NCBI GenBank assembly: GCA_028281445.1
Contig: JANQJW010000043.1
Location: 1-58,655, forward strand
DNA length: 58,655 nucleotides
Reading direction: 5' to 3'
DNA from: Planctomycetota bacterium
GTDB taxonomy: Bacteria; Planctomycetota; PLA2; JAEUHO01
This document shows positions 1 through 8,055 of this stretch, in pieces. The stretch's first letter is position 1, and each line of letters opens with the position of its first letter. A program made the translations under genes and the position numbers. The notes under the pieces were generated by a model. That model saw only the letters and a list, made by a program, of their open reading frames with translations, was not told the origin of the DNA and did no database searches.

Positions 1-2964
1 CAGCAGCGTCACGACGGTGAGGCCCGCGAGGACCATGAGCAGGATGCGCGGCCAGCGCGAGCCGACGCGCCCGCCTTGCAGCAGCGTGAGCCCCGGGCGT
101 CCCAGTGTCGCCATCAGGCGTTCCTCGGTGCCGATCTCGGCGATGCCGGCCTCCTCGTCCACGTCCAGGAAGCAGGCTAGCTCGAGCTCCGCGTCAGGCA
201 GCGTGCGCTCCGCATGCCACTTGCGCAGCAGGCTGTGCGCGGCGAGCGTCTTGCGTCCCATGATCTCGTCGAGCTCGATGGTGATCGGTCCCTGGTACGC
301 CTGATGGATGAGCTCCGTGCACACCAGCTTGTCCGTCGAGAAGAAGTCGTAGTCGAAGTCGTACGGCTTGCCGTGGTGGCGCAAGGCGCGGGTCAGGGCA
401 GCGACGATCTCATCGCGCGGGAGCTTCGGACGCAAGACGCAGAGGGCATCGGCCTCGCCGACGGAGTACTCGAGCGAGGTGAAGATCACACCGGGCGCCA
501 TTGCTTCGATGATCACGCGCGGGTGGCCGCGTCCGTCGGGTTCGGCCAACTCGGTGAGGTGATGGGCGATCCCCGACCCGTCGTCGACGCCCAGGTCGCG
601 CAGCGTCTCCGGCGTGCCGAGATAGAGCGCGACATGCGTCCAGAAGCCGGGCAGCAGCGCGTTGGTCAGCGCCCAGTTGCGCCGCTGGAGGAGAATGTCG
701 CCCGGCTGGAGCACGTCGGCGGTCAGCCACGCCAGCTGCTCGTCGTTGATGAATCCGTCGTCGCGCGAACCCTCGCGTAGGCGCACGCCGCTGATGAGAC
801 CCGCGAAGAAGCTCGCGACCTCATAGCGACCCTCGTCGAGCGTGCGCTCCGCTCGTGCGAGAGCATGGCTCCACTTGTAGTGCCACAGCTTCTCGGCCAG
901 TTCGGCGATGACCGCGGGGCCGTGCCGCGCGACGGATTCGAGTCGGTCCCAGACGGGCCCCGACGGCGTCTTGCTCGAGCCGCCTTGCTCCAGGTACTTC
1001 GCAGCTTTCGCCAGCTCGTCGTAGACATCGGAGTTGGCCAGGTTGCGCCGGATGCGGTCGAACATGCCGTGGGGCAGGGACCAGGTTTCATCGCCCTCAT
1101 TGAGCTTGCGCACGGTGCGGGCGTCGTCCTCGAACGTGTCGACCAGCTGCATTCCGCGGCGCACGAGTTCGAGCGCGGACACGTAGCTCAGGTATAGCGC
1201 CCTGGTGCCGTGGTCCTTCTCGCCCTCGCGCCACGGTGCGCGGTAGTACCAGACCGTCCGGAAGAGCACGTCCCTGCAGGTCAGGTACGTGAGGAAGATC
1301 TGCCGGACCGCCTTGTCGTCCAGCGGCGTCTCCAGCGTGCGCCCGCCTTGACGGAACTCCTTCATGAGGACGTGCATGCGCGCCTCGAGCCTCTCGAGGG
1401 TGTCGAAGACCGCGGCCACGGCCTTCGCGTCCTTCTCGACCTGTTCCGCCGCGCGCGCCGTCGTCAGGGATCGCCAGGCCGACGGCGTGTCGGGTAGCTC
1501 CTTGAGGCCTTCGTCGCGCAATCCGAGGGCGAACCACCCGATGGCCGCCAGTAGCAGCGTCACGCCGATCCCGAGCCACGGCACGCGTGCCATCCACTTG
1601 CGCTTGCGGGGCGGCAGGAACGTCGAACCCTTCTCGATCTCGAAGCGGCGCACCAGCTCGTTGACGAACTGCAGCAAGTCGTCGCGGGCAAGCTCCACAC
1701 GATCGAGACCCGGCCGCAGCAATGGCACCAGGCCGTCCAGCCTCGCTTTCCAGGTGCCCGCGCGTTCCGCGTAGAAGCGTGCAACGAAGGCACACACGAC
1801 GACGAGGGCCATGAACGCGGCGGTCACGCCGGCGGAACGCGACCACAGGAAGACCAACAGGCCGAGCAGGCCCCAGAAGAGGCCGAAACACACGGCTCCC
1901 GCACCGATGCGGCGAATGGGAAGATCGACCTCGTCCTCCGTTCGCTTGCGCGCGATCCGGTCCGTGAGCCGGTACGGCAGATAGCTCGTGAGCACGCCGA
2001 AGAGGTAGAGCGGCAGCCCCAGCACGAGTCCCGCGAGGAGCTTCAGGAACGACAGCCACGCGCGCACCGGGCGCGCCCGGCCGGCCAGGGCCTCCTCCTC
2101 GACCCCCGTGCGGCGCGCGAGCCGCTCGTAGCGGCGGTACTTGCGCTCGGCGATCTCGATCACTTCCGGGTCCGCCACGAGGTAGTGGTTGAGACACGCG
2201 CCGGCGATCTGCACCAGCTCTGCGCGTGGACGAGGCTTCAGGTCGTCCGGGTGCGCGCGCTGGTGTTCGTCGTAGACCTCTGCGACGCCGCGCACGAGCG
2301 GCTCGAGCTCGACGTTCTCGAGATGCAGCACCAGCGGCCGGAGCGAGTCGGCGATCCGCGCCTGCACGATCCGGATGGCCTCGCGGCGGTGCGTGCCCTC
2401 CAGATCCGTGACCTCGAAGGGCTCGCCGATCCGTACGTGGACCTCGCCGCGGAACTGCTGGCGCGGCTCGTAGTGAAGGCCGATGGGCACGACCTTCAGG
2501 CCGAGCGTGAAGCCCTCTTCGCTCTCCGCGTCGAGTGCGAGGCGCGCCGGTCCGGACTTCACCTCCTTGAGCTCCGGGTCCAGGTGGCTGTGGCCCTCGG
2601 GGAAGATCGCAGTCGCGCCGCCACGGCGGAAGAGCTCCGTGAACGCGGAGAACATGCCCAGGTTCTTGCGCTGGCCGCCATCGTGATCGCGCGGGCGGTA
2701 GACCGGGACCGCGCCGAGCTTGCGCAGCATCCATCCGACCACCGGAAGGCGGAAGAGGGTGTCCTTGGCCGCGAAGCTCACGGGACGCGGCACCGCACGC
2801 AGGACGGCGCCGGCGTCGACGAGCGCGTTCGGGTGGTTCACGACGAAGAGCACGGGGTCTTCCTTGGGGATGCGCTCGGCGCCCTCGACGCGGAAGGCGC
2901 TGTAGTAGGCCCACACGCAGATGCGTGCGATCCCCCGGATGATGCGCCACCACAGCTTCGACAT
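1..2964 (-). CDS. PlsC-type acyltransferase fused to YiiX-like permuted NlpC/P60 hydrolase (3' partial)
   Basis: The gene starts at the ATG at 2964 (MSKLWWRIIRG...) and stays open for 988 codons to the left window edge, so its C-terminus is missing. Residues ~1-230 form a lysophospholipid acyltransferase domain with the block-I motif NHPNALVD (HX5D rather than HX4D) and the block-III motif FPEGHSH. Residues ~300-400 hold two hydrophobic pairs (membrane segments). After a charged, probably helical region and another membrane segment near ~475, the region from ~750 on shows the YiiX/poxvirus-G6R signature: LQPGDILLQR, WTHVALYLG (catalytic His) and DKLVCTELIHQAY (catalytic Cys). A further hydrophobic stretch begins at the edge. 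The first domain should acylate a lysophospholipid or related acceptor; the second is a circularly permuted papain-fold amidase or lipid-acting hydrolase. The fusion suggests coupled acyl addition and removal at the membrane; that is inference. Confidence 0.85.
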   Translation of the reverse strand, partial: MSKLWWRIIRGIARICVWAYYSAFRVEGAERIPKEDPVLFVVNHPNALVDAGAVLRAVPRPVSFAAKDTLFRLPVVGWMLRKLGAVPVYRPRDHDGGQRKNLGMFSAFTELFRRGGATAIFPEGHSHLDPELKEVKSGPARLALDAESEEGFTLGLKVVPIGLHYEPRQQFRGEVHVRIGEPFEVTDLEGTHRREAIRIVQARIADSLRPLVLHLENVELEPLVRGVAEVYDEHQRAHPDDLKPRPRAELVQIAGACLNHYLVADPEVIEIAERKYRRYERLARRTGVEEEALAGRARPVRAWLSFLKLLAGLVLGLPLYLFGVLTSYLPYRLTDRIARKRTEDEVDLPIRRIGAGAVCFGLFWGLLGLLVFLWSRSAGVTAAFMALVVVCAFVARFYAERAGTWKARLDGLVPLLRPGLDRVELARDDLLQFVNELVRRFEIEKGSTFLPPRKRKWMARVPWLGIGVTLLLAAIGWFALGLRDEGLKELPDTPSAWRSLTTARAAEQVEKDAKAVAAVFDTLERLEARMHVLMKEFRQGGRTLETPLDDKAVRQIFLTYLTCRDVLFRTVWYYRAPWREGEKDHGTRALYLSYVSALELVRRGMQLVDTFEDDARTVRKLNEGDETWSLPHGMFDRIRRNLANSDVYDELAKAAKYLEQGGSSKTPSGPVWDRLESVARHGPAVIAELAEKLWHYKWSHALARAERTLDEGRYEVASFFAGLISGVRLREGSRDDGFINDEQLAWLTADVLQPGDILLQRRNWALTNALLPGFWTHVALYLGTPETLRDLGVDDGSGIAHHLTELAEPDGRGHPRVIIEAMAPGVIFTSLEYSVGEADALCVLRPKLPRDEIVAALTRALRHHGKPYDFDYDFFSTDKLVCTELIHQAYQGPITIELDEIMGRKTLAAHSLLRKWHAERTLPDAELELACFLDVDEEAGIAEIGTEERLMATLGRPGLTLLQGGRVGSRWPRILLMVLAGLTVVTLL

Positions 2965-2973
2965 GCGCACACC

Positions 2974-2992
2974 CTAGCCCGCATGTTGCATG
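2974..2992. repeat. solo copy of a 19-bp repeat identical to the terminal inverted repeat of the 25.7-kb element
   Basis: CTAGCCCGCATGTTGCATG at this position is identical to the first 19 bp of the 21-bp terminal inverted repeat of the element at 25717-25963. It lies in the short divergent region between the acyltransferase fusion gene and the phosphodiester glycosidase gene. No partner repeat is seen nearby, so it could be a single-ended remnant or an insertion hotspot. Confidence 0.75.
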
Positions 2993-3048
2993 GCGCCGTC
3001 TGCTAACAACGAACACCGGCTCGGTCTCTCCGGTAGGCTCTCCGCCGC

Positions 3049-4563
3049 ATGACGGACGGAGCGACTAGCTGGCGGGATGTGTGCGAGCGGTTCGGCCGTG
3101 CACACGAGGTTCCCGAGGTGTTCCTCGACGCCCTCGGCGCGTTCGTCACGCCCTACCCGCGCGGCGGGCCGCCGGCTGCGCCCGAAGCGCCCTGGCACGG
3201 GGATTTCGAGCTGCTGGAGGAACAGCACGCCCCGCTGCTCGACGTCGCATCGCTGACCCACCTGCTCGAGCAGGAGCTCGACGGCAAGCAGCCGGCGATG
3301 TTCGCGCGACGACTCCGCGCGACCGAGTCCATCCTCCACCGCATCGACTCGCCGGCGGCGCGCATGCTCCGTGTCGCACTCCGCGTGCGTCTCGACGGCA
3401 TGCGCGGGAGTCCGCCGCCCCGCGCGCGACGCGTGCGTGCGCTGGCCGACTTCTACTACTCCTACGCGGCGCGGCTGCGTCATCCGGAGTGGACAAGCAG
3501 CGAGCAGCACCTCGAGAACATGGTCACCGCCCTGCGGTGGGTGACGGTGGGGAATGGCGTCGAACACGCGGTGCTCGACGGGCTTGCCGACGGCATGCCG
3601 GTCCACGTCAACTTGTTGCGCGTCGATCCGGCGCGCGTGCACATCGACGTCGTGGACCTGTTCGACCGCACGTCCATGGGCGTCAGCTTCGCGGACGCTG
3701 CGGGCGAAGCACTTGCCGGCGTCTCCGGCGGCTTCTTCCTCTACTCGGAGGACGACATCGACGCGCCCAGCGCGCGCCACGATCCGGTGGGGCTGCTCCT
3801 CACGGACGGCCAGGTAGTCGGGCCGCCCGTCTTCCGGCGCGCATCCGTGCTCGTCGGCGCCGGCGGCGAGGTCGCCGTTCGTCGCGTGTCGCTCGCGGAG
3901 CTCGACGTGGACATCGGTGGCAACCCCGCCGTGGTCCGGCGCACAAGGAACCGTGCGGACGACGACGTAGGGCCGGATGAGGACTCCATCGCCGTCGTCG
4001 GTCGCACGGTGACGGCCGTTGGCAGGCGTCTGCCCGTTCCGCTCAACGGCTTCATCGCCACGCTCGACGCACCGGACGCACAAGGCATCGAGGTCGGCGC
4101 CGCCGTGCGCTACAGCGCGCCGACGGTTGTCGAGGGCGTCGCGGCCGTAACCGGCGTCGCGGGCGGCCCGCTGCTCGTGCAGGACGGCAAGCCCGTGCTG
4201 GACATGCATGCGGAGGATTTCTGGGGCAGCGCTCCGCCGATCACGTTCAGCCAGGACGAAACCGGGGACCACAACCTGCTCGCGCGTCTGGCGGTCGGTG
4301 TCGACGCCGACGGGCGGCTGCTCGCCGCCGCCGTCGACGGCCGCAACGTGGAGCGTGCTCTTGGGATGACACTCGGCGACGTCTCCAGGCTCATGATCCT
4401 GTTGGGCTGCCGTCAGGCGGCCAACATGGACGGAGGCTCTTCGAAGCGGATGCTGGTCGACGGCCGGACGGTCGACATCGCGAGCACGGAGATCGTCGTG
4501 GGGGAGTCGCGCGTGGTCCCGACCCGGCCGGTCCATACGGCCCTGCTCTTCCGAGCGAGATAG
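3049..4563 (+). CDS. phosphodiester glycosidase family protein (NAGPA domain)
   Basis: 504 residues. The C-terminal ~300 residues match the phosphodiester glycosidase (NAGPA, PF09992) pattern: an early 'HVNLLRVDP' strand, VSGGFF near residue ~230, a DHNLLARLAVGVDADGRLL segment, and the family hallmark NMDGGSSKRM near residue ~465. The domain hydrolyses phosphodiester- or glycan-linked N-acetylglucosamine-1-phosphate-type bonds in characterised relatives; the substrate here is unknown. The N-terminal ~170 residues are helical, Arg-rich and unrecognised. I see no clear signal peptide, so it may be cytoplasmic or have a missed start. It is divergent from the acyltransferase fusion. Confidence 0.85.
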   Translation: MTDGATSWRDVCERFGRAHEVPEVFLDALGAFVTPYPRGGPPAAPEAPWHGDFELLEEQHAPLLDVASLTHLLEQELDGKQPAMFARRLRATESILHRIDSPAARMLRVALRVRLDGMRGSPPPRARRVRALADFYYSYAARLRHPEWTSSEQHLENMVTALRWVTVGNGVEHAVLDGLADGMPVHVNLLRVDPARVHIDVVDLFDRTSMGVSFADAAGEALAGVSGGFFLYSEDDIDAPSARHDPVGLLLTDGQVVGPPVFRRASVLVGAGGEVAVRRVSLAELDVDIGGNPAVVRRTRNRADDDVGPDEDSIAVVGRTVTAVGRRLPVPLNGFIATLDAPDAQGIEVGAAVRYSAPTVVEGVAAVTGVAGGPLLVQDGKPVLDMHAEDFWGSAPPITFSQDETGDHNLLARLAVGVDADGRLLAAAVDGRNVERALGMTLGDVSRLMILLGCRQAANMDGGSSKRMLVDGRTVDIASTEIVVGESRVVPTRPVHTALLFRAR

Positions 4564-4676
4564 GCCTGGCGCGATAGGGACTGTCGTTTCGTGATTCCAC
4601 GGTTGCGAACCCCGCGAGACCTCGTAGCATCCCGTCGGGGACGGCAGGCTGCGGATCGCACGACGGCAGGCGATCC

Positions 4677-6494
4677 ATGAATTACATTCGCGCACGCACA
4701 CTCTGCAGTGTTTGGCTCTGCAGTGTCTGGGCCGGCCTTTGTGTCGCTCTCCTCGCGGCATGCGGCGGCGGAGGCGGCGGCGAATCGGCGCCCCTGCCGG
4801 AAATCGACCTCGGCCTCCGCAGCGCGACGGTGCCCACGCGCGTGAGCCGCTCGTTCCTGAACCCGCTCCCGGGTGCCGCAACCGTCACGGTCGTGCCCAC
4901 GGAAGGCGCAATCGCGTTCGACCCGGACGACTTTCCCGCGGAGGTGCCGGGGGGCTTCGCCTTGAACCTGGGCCTCCTCTTCACCCCGGCCGGGCCGGGT
5001 GCGGTGGAGAACGTCGTGACGCTTCGTTTCACGAGTGGCGGGGCTGCGACGAACGTCAGCTTCCTCGCCAAAGCCCAGGGCGAGGAGATCAGTTGGACGA
5101 TCACGCCCGACCCGCCCGATTTCGGAGACGTGCTGCCGGGCGAGGAAGAGGAGGTGGAGATCCTCCTTCAGAACGACAGCCAGATCAGCCCGGTCACGTT
5201 CAGCGGTGCCACGCCGCCGTCGATTGCGTTCACGATTCTCGATGACCCGTTCCCGATGACCATCGATCCGGGCAACACAGGACTGCTCAGGGTGCGGTTC
5301 GCGCCGACAGCCATCGCCCCGCAAGGCGGCATCCTCCGGCTGGGTGACGGCGATCCGGGCGGTCCGCTCGACGTGACGCTGTGGGCCAATTCCTCCGGCT
5401 CGGGCGAGAAGATCATCGATCTCGGTACGCAGACGCTGTTCAACGGCGAGACCAACGAACTGACCGTGGACGTGCCGGCTGACGCTGTCAGTGTCACCTT
5501 CGAGGGCACCATGACGAGCAGCGCCTTCGTGGGCTTGCGAATGCTCGAAGGCCCGGGCGGCAAGGTCTACGAGAACGTCTCGCAGACAGGGGCGGTTCTC
5601 TGGATCGAGGAGCGAGAAGTGTTCTCGATCCACCTTCCCAGCTCCGATGCGCCCGGTACGCAACTCGTGCCGGGCGGCGGAACCTATCGCTTCAAGCTCT
5701 ACCGCTTCAGCGGCACGGGTACATCTATGGACGTGCGCGTGATCATCGAGCGCCGGGCGAGCGGAACCAACCCGAACGCCGTGCTGCCGCTCAACATCTA
5801 CTTCGCCCAGGGCATCACGCCGACCGCGGCAACGGCGGACTCCAATGCCCATTGGCAGGCCGTACTGAGCAACATCAAGACGATTCTCAGCGCCCAGGGC
5901 ATCTCCATCGGCGACATCGACTACTACGACATCCTCGACACGGCCTTCAACAGCATCTCGCAGGGCGAGGAGGATCAACTGTTCCGAACGAGCAGCACGG
6001 CAGAGAAGGTGCGGCTCAATCTCTTCCTGGTGCAGAGCGTCTGGAGCGGCCAGCTCCTCGGTCTCTCCGGTGCCATCGACGGGCCCAAGAAGAACGGAAG
6101 CAGCGAAAGCGGCGTCGTCAGCCTGTACTTCGATGCCCAGGCCCAAGGGCTCGCCGCGATCATCGCGCATGAGATCTGTCACTACCTCGGGCTGTGGCAC
6201 ACGGTCGAGGTGAACGGAACGCAGGACCCGATCAACGACACGCCCTTCTGTCCGGCGCAGGGCGGCGGCGCATCCTGCACGAACATGCTCATGTACTGGG
6301 AAGGCCTGGGCGGGACGAACATGACGAACGGGCAAGGGACCGTCGTTCGTGCGCATCCGTGCCTGCATCCGCCCGGCGTGGGGCAGAACGCCAAGCCGAC
6401 GCCGCGGCGCCGCTGGGAGCCCACGGAGGCGACGCGCAAGTGGCTGCAGAGCCTGCCGCCCGGCTGGTGCGGGAGCGCAACCTCGCCCCGCTAG
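4677..6494 (+). CDS. lipoprotein with choice-of-anchor/ASH-like repeats and an M43-like zinc metalloprotease domain
   Basis: 605 residues. A lipoprotein signal ends in the lipobox LLAAC followed by six glycines. Residues ~45-250 look like two immunoglobulin-like 'choice-of-anchor D' repeats (IDLGLRSATV..., PPDFGDVLPGEEEEVEILLQND). The C-terminal part carries the metzincin zinc motif AHEICHYLGLWHTVE (HExxHxxGxxH) at ~500 and a Met-turn NMLMYWEG, most like the M43 cytophagalysin/pappalysin group. The protein is therefore predicted to be an outer-surface protease. The start ATG is chosen because it begins the signal peptide. Confidence 0.8.
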   Translation: MNYIRARTLCSVWLCSVWAGLCVALLAACGGGGGGESAPLPEIDLGLRSATVPTRVSRSFLNPLPGAATVTVVPTEGAIAFDPDDFPAEVPGGFALNLGLLFTPAGPGAVENVVTLRFTSGGAATNVSFLAKAQGEEISWTITPDPPDFGDVLPGEEEEVEILLQNDSQISPVTFSGATPPSIAFTILDDPFPMTIDPGNTGLLRVRFAPTAIAPQGGILRLGDGDPGGPLDVTLWANSSGSGEKIIDLGTQTLFNGETNELTVDVPADAVSVTFEGTMTSSAFVGLRMLEGPGGKVYENVSQTGAVLWIEEREVFSIHLPSSDAPGTQLVPGGGTYRFKLYRFSGTGTSMDVRVIIERRASGTNPNAVLPLNIYFAQGITPTAATADSNAHWQAVLSNIKTILSAQGISIGDIDYYDILDTAFNSISQGEEDQLFRTSSTAEKVRLNLFLVQSVWSGQLLGLSGAIDGPKKNGSSESGVVSLYFDAQAQGLAAIIAHEICHYLGLWHTVEVNGTQDPINDTPFCPAQGGGASCTNMLMYWEGLGGTNMTNGQGTVVRAHPCLHPPGVGQNAKPTPRRRWEPTEATRKWLQSLPPGWCGSATSPR

Positions 6495-6611
6495 TCTCCT
6501 GACCCTGAAGTTCGAGAGCATGACTCTCGCCGATTCCGACGTCGCGCCAACTCCGGTCGAGCGCCCCCAGCCCGGCGTGCAGCACCGGGTTCAAGGCAGC
6601 AGACTTGCGAC

Positions 6612-7721
6612 TCAGAGGATTGCGTCCGTCAACAGGTAGACGGCGAACGACGCCAGCCAGTGCTCGCCGGCGTAGTGACCCGTGAACACGTAGTCGACCC
6701 CGGCCTGGGTGTGCGCCCTTGCGATCTCGAGGCAGTACGCCCGGCGCGGGTCGTCATCCGGCAACACCGAGGCGATGCCGTTGAGCGTCCAGGCACGGGT
6801 GAGGTTCAAGCCCGCCAAGTGCACGAGCTTGCCGTCGGTCACGTCCGTCACGGATGCCGGCTTGGCGACCGGCCCGAGGTCGCGCTTCGCCAGGCCCGGT
6901 AGGAACGCGTCGAGCCACTTCCCGTACGCCGCCGGCTCCAAGACGCGCCGCATCAGGTCCGCCTCGTTCAAGCCCGCTGAGAAGAAGTCGTGGCCCGAGG
7001 GCTCGTAGCGCACCGGGTAGTCGCGGTCCTTCGCATAGTAGGCCCGGGCACGCGCGCAGGCGAGCTCCTCGAGCTCGGTGTCCTTCACGGCGCGGGCGTA
7101 GTCGATCGTGAAGGCCAGCCCGAAGGCCGTGTCTCGATGCTCGCCCGACCGGATCGGGAACTGCAGCTTCGGAAGGTGGGCCTTCATGAGCGCGACGAGG
7201 CGAGACTCCAGGGGCTTGAGGTTGGCCGCCCACGTGCGGCCCAACTCGTGATCCCAGGTCCGCAGCTCCTGGGCCAGCCGGAAGAGCCAGGCCCAGCCGT
7301 ACGTCCGCTCGAAGGACTGGTTGTGCTTCGGCTCGAAGTATGCCGTCTCTTTCTCGAGGTTCTCCCGCGACAGGTTGCCGCCCAGCGCCTTGACGATGGC
7401 ATCTCGATTCGCGAGTCCTTCAGGGAAGCGCTTGAGCAGGCGAACGAGCGTCCAGTGGCCGTGGACGGCGGAGTGCCAGTCGAAGCACCCGTAGAACGCA
7501 GGGTGCATCTCGCGCGGGCTGACCACGTCCTCTGCATCTGCGAGGACGTTGCCGGGTTTGTTCGGATACTCGCGCGTGATGCCGGCGAGCGCGATCTTGG
7601 CGAACTTCGATGCGTGTGCGGCGTCGAGCGCCGTCCTCGTGCTCTTTTCCTCGGGCGCAGCGTGCGCGGCGCACGCCAGAGCGGCCAGTGCCGCGCAAGC
7701 GAGCAGGGTCGACGTGGTCAT
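6612..7721 (-). CDS. DUF2891 domain secreted protein
   Basis: 369 residues. It begins MTTSTLLACAALAALACAA (signal peptide, cleavage after AHA) and is followed by a full-length DUF2891 domain: FYGCFDWHSAVHGHW near residue ~70, then RTYGWAWLFRLAQEL and HDFFSAGLNEADLMRR. The family is structurally like an alpha/alpha barrel glycosidase or epimerase, but no activity is established. The ATG overlaps the stop of the upstream membrane-protein gene by 4 bp (ATGA), indicating translational coupling. The frame is also open upstream of this ATG, but that stretch is an Arg-rich shadow of the neighbour. Confidence 0.85.
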   Translation of the reverse strand: MTTSTLLACAALAALACAAHAAPEEKSTRTALDAAHASKFAKIALAGITREYPNKPGNVLADAEDVVSPREMHPAFYGCFDWHSAVHGHWTLVRLLKRFPEGLANRDAIVKALGGNLSRENLEKETAYFEPKHNQSFERTYGWAWLFRLAQELRTWDHELGRTWAANLKPLESRLVALMKAHLPKLQFPIRSGEHRDTAFGLAFTIDYARAVKDTELEELACARARAYYAKDRDYPVRYEPSGHDFFSAGLNEADLMRRVLEPAAYGKWLDAFLPGLAKRDLGPVAKPASVTDVTDGKLVHLAGLNLTRAWTLNGIASVLPDDDPRRAYCLEIARAHTQAGVDYVFTGHYAGEHWLASFAVYLLTDAIL

Positions 7722-8014
7722 GCGGCGGGCTTGGGCTTCTTCTTCGTGAGCTTTAGGATGAGCCACACGATGAGCGTGCCCAGGACGGCGGCGACGAGCT
7801 CCTGCAGCGTGATGCGGATCTTGCTCATCCCGAAGTCGAGGTCGATCAGCTTGATGAACAGGATGCCGCCGATCAGGCCGCCGAGAAGTCCGAGCGCGAG
7901 GTTCTTGTACCAGCCGTAGCCCTGCTTGCGCCCCGTCAGGATCATCCCGACGAAGCCGCCGGCGATGCCGCCGACGATGAGCCAATTGATGATCTCGGAA
8001 ACCTGGATCGACAT
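7718..8014 (-). CDS. GlsB/YeaQ/YmgE family stress-response membrane protein
   Basis: 98 residues, starting MSIQVSEIINWLIVGGIAGG. It has three hydrophobic helices with glycine-rich packing (GGIAGGFVGMIL, NLALGLLGGLIGGILF, LVAAVLGTLIVWLIL) and a Lys-rich C-terminus, matching the transglycosylase-associated GlsB family apart from its small extra cytoplasmic stretch. The start is set by the ribosome-binding site GGGAGG five to six bases before the ATG at 8014. Its stop overlaps the start of the DUF2891 gene. Family members are linked to envelope stress in enteric bacteria; the molecular role is unknown. Confidence 0.85.
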   Translation of the reverse strand: MSIQVSEIINWLIVGGIAGGFVGMILTGRKQGYGWYKNLALGLLGGLIGGILFIKLIDLDFGMSKIRITLQELVAAVLGTLIVWLILKLTKKKPKPAA

Positions 8015-8055
8015 GCGTCCCTCCCGTGGCGGCACAGCCTACGCACCGTCGAGGG

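Noticed and set aside
1097..3016. Long open frame of 639 codons on the minus strand
   Set aside because: It is Arg/Gly-rich, without domain motifs, and overlaps in another frame the acyltransferase/YiiX gene that shows clear motifs. It is a high-GC shadow.
4413..6521. 702-codon open frame antisense to the metalloprotease lipoprotein
   Set aside because: No recognisable domains, high Arg content, and the plus-strand frame has a lipobox, a zinc motif and a proper start.
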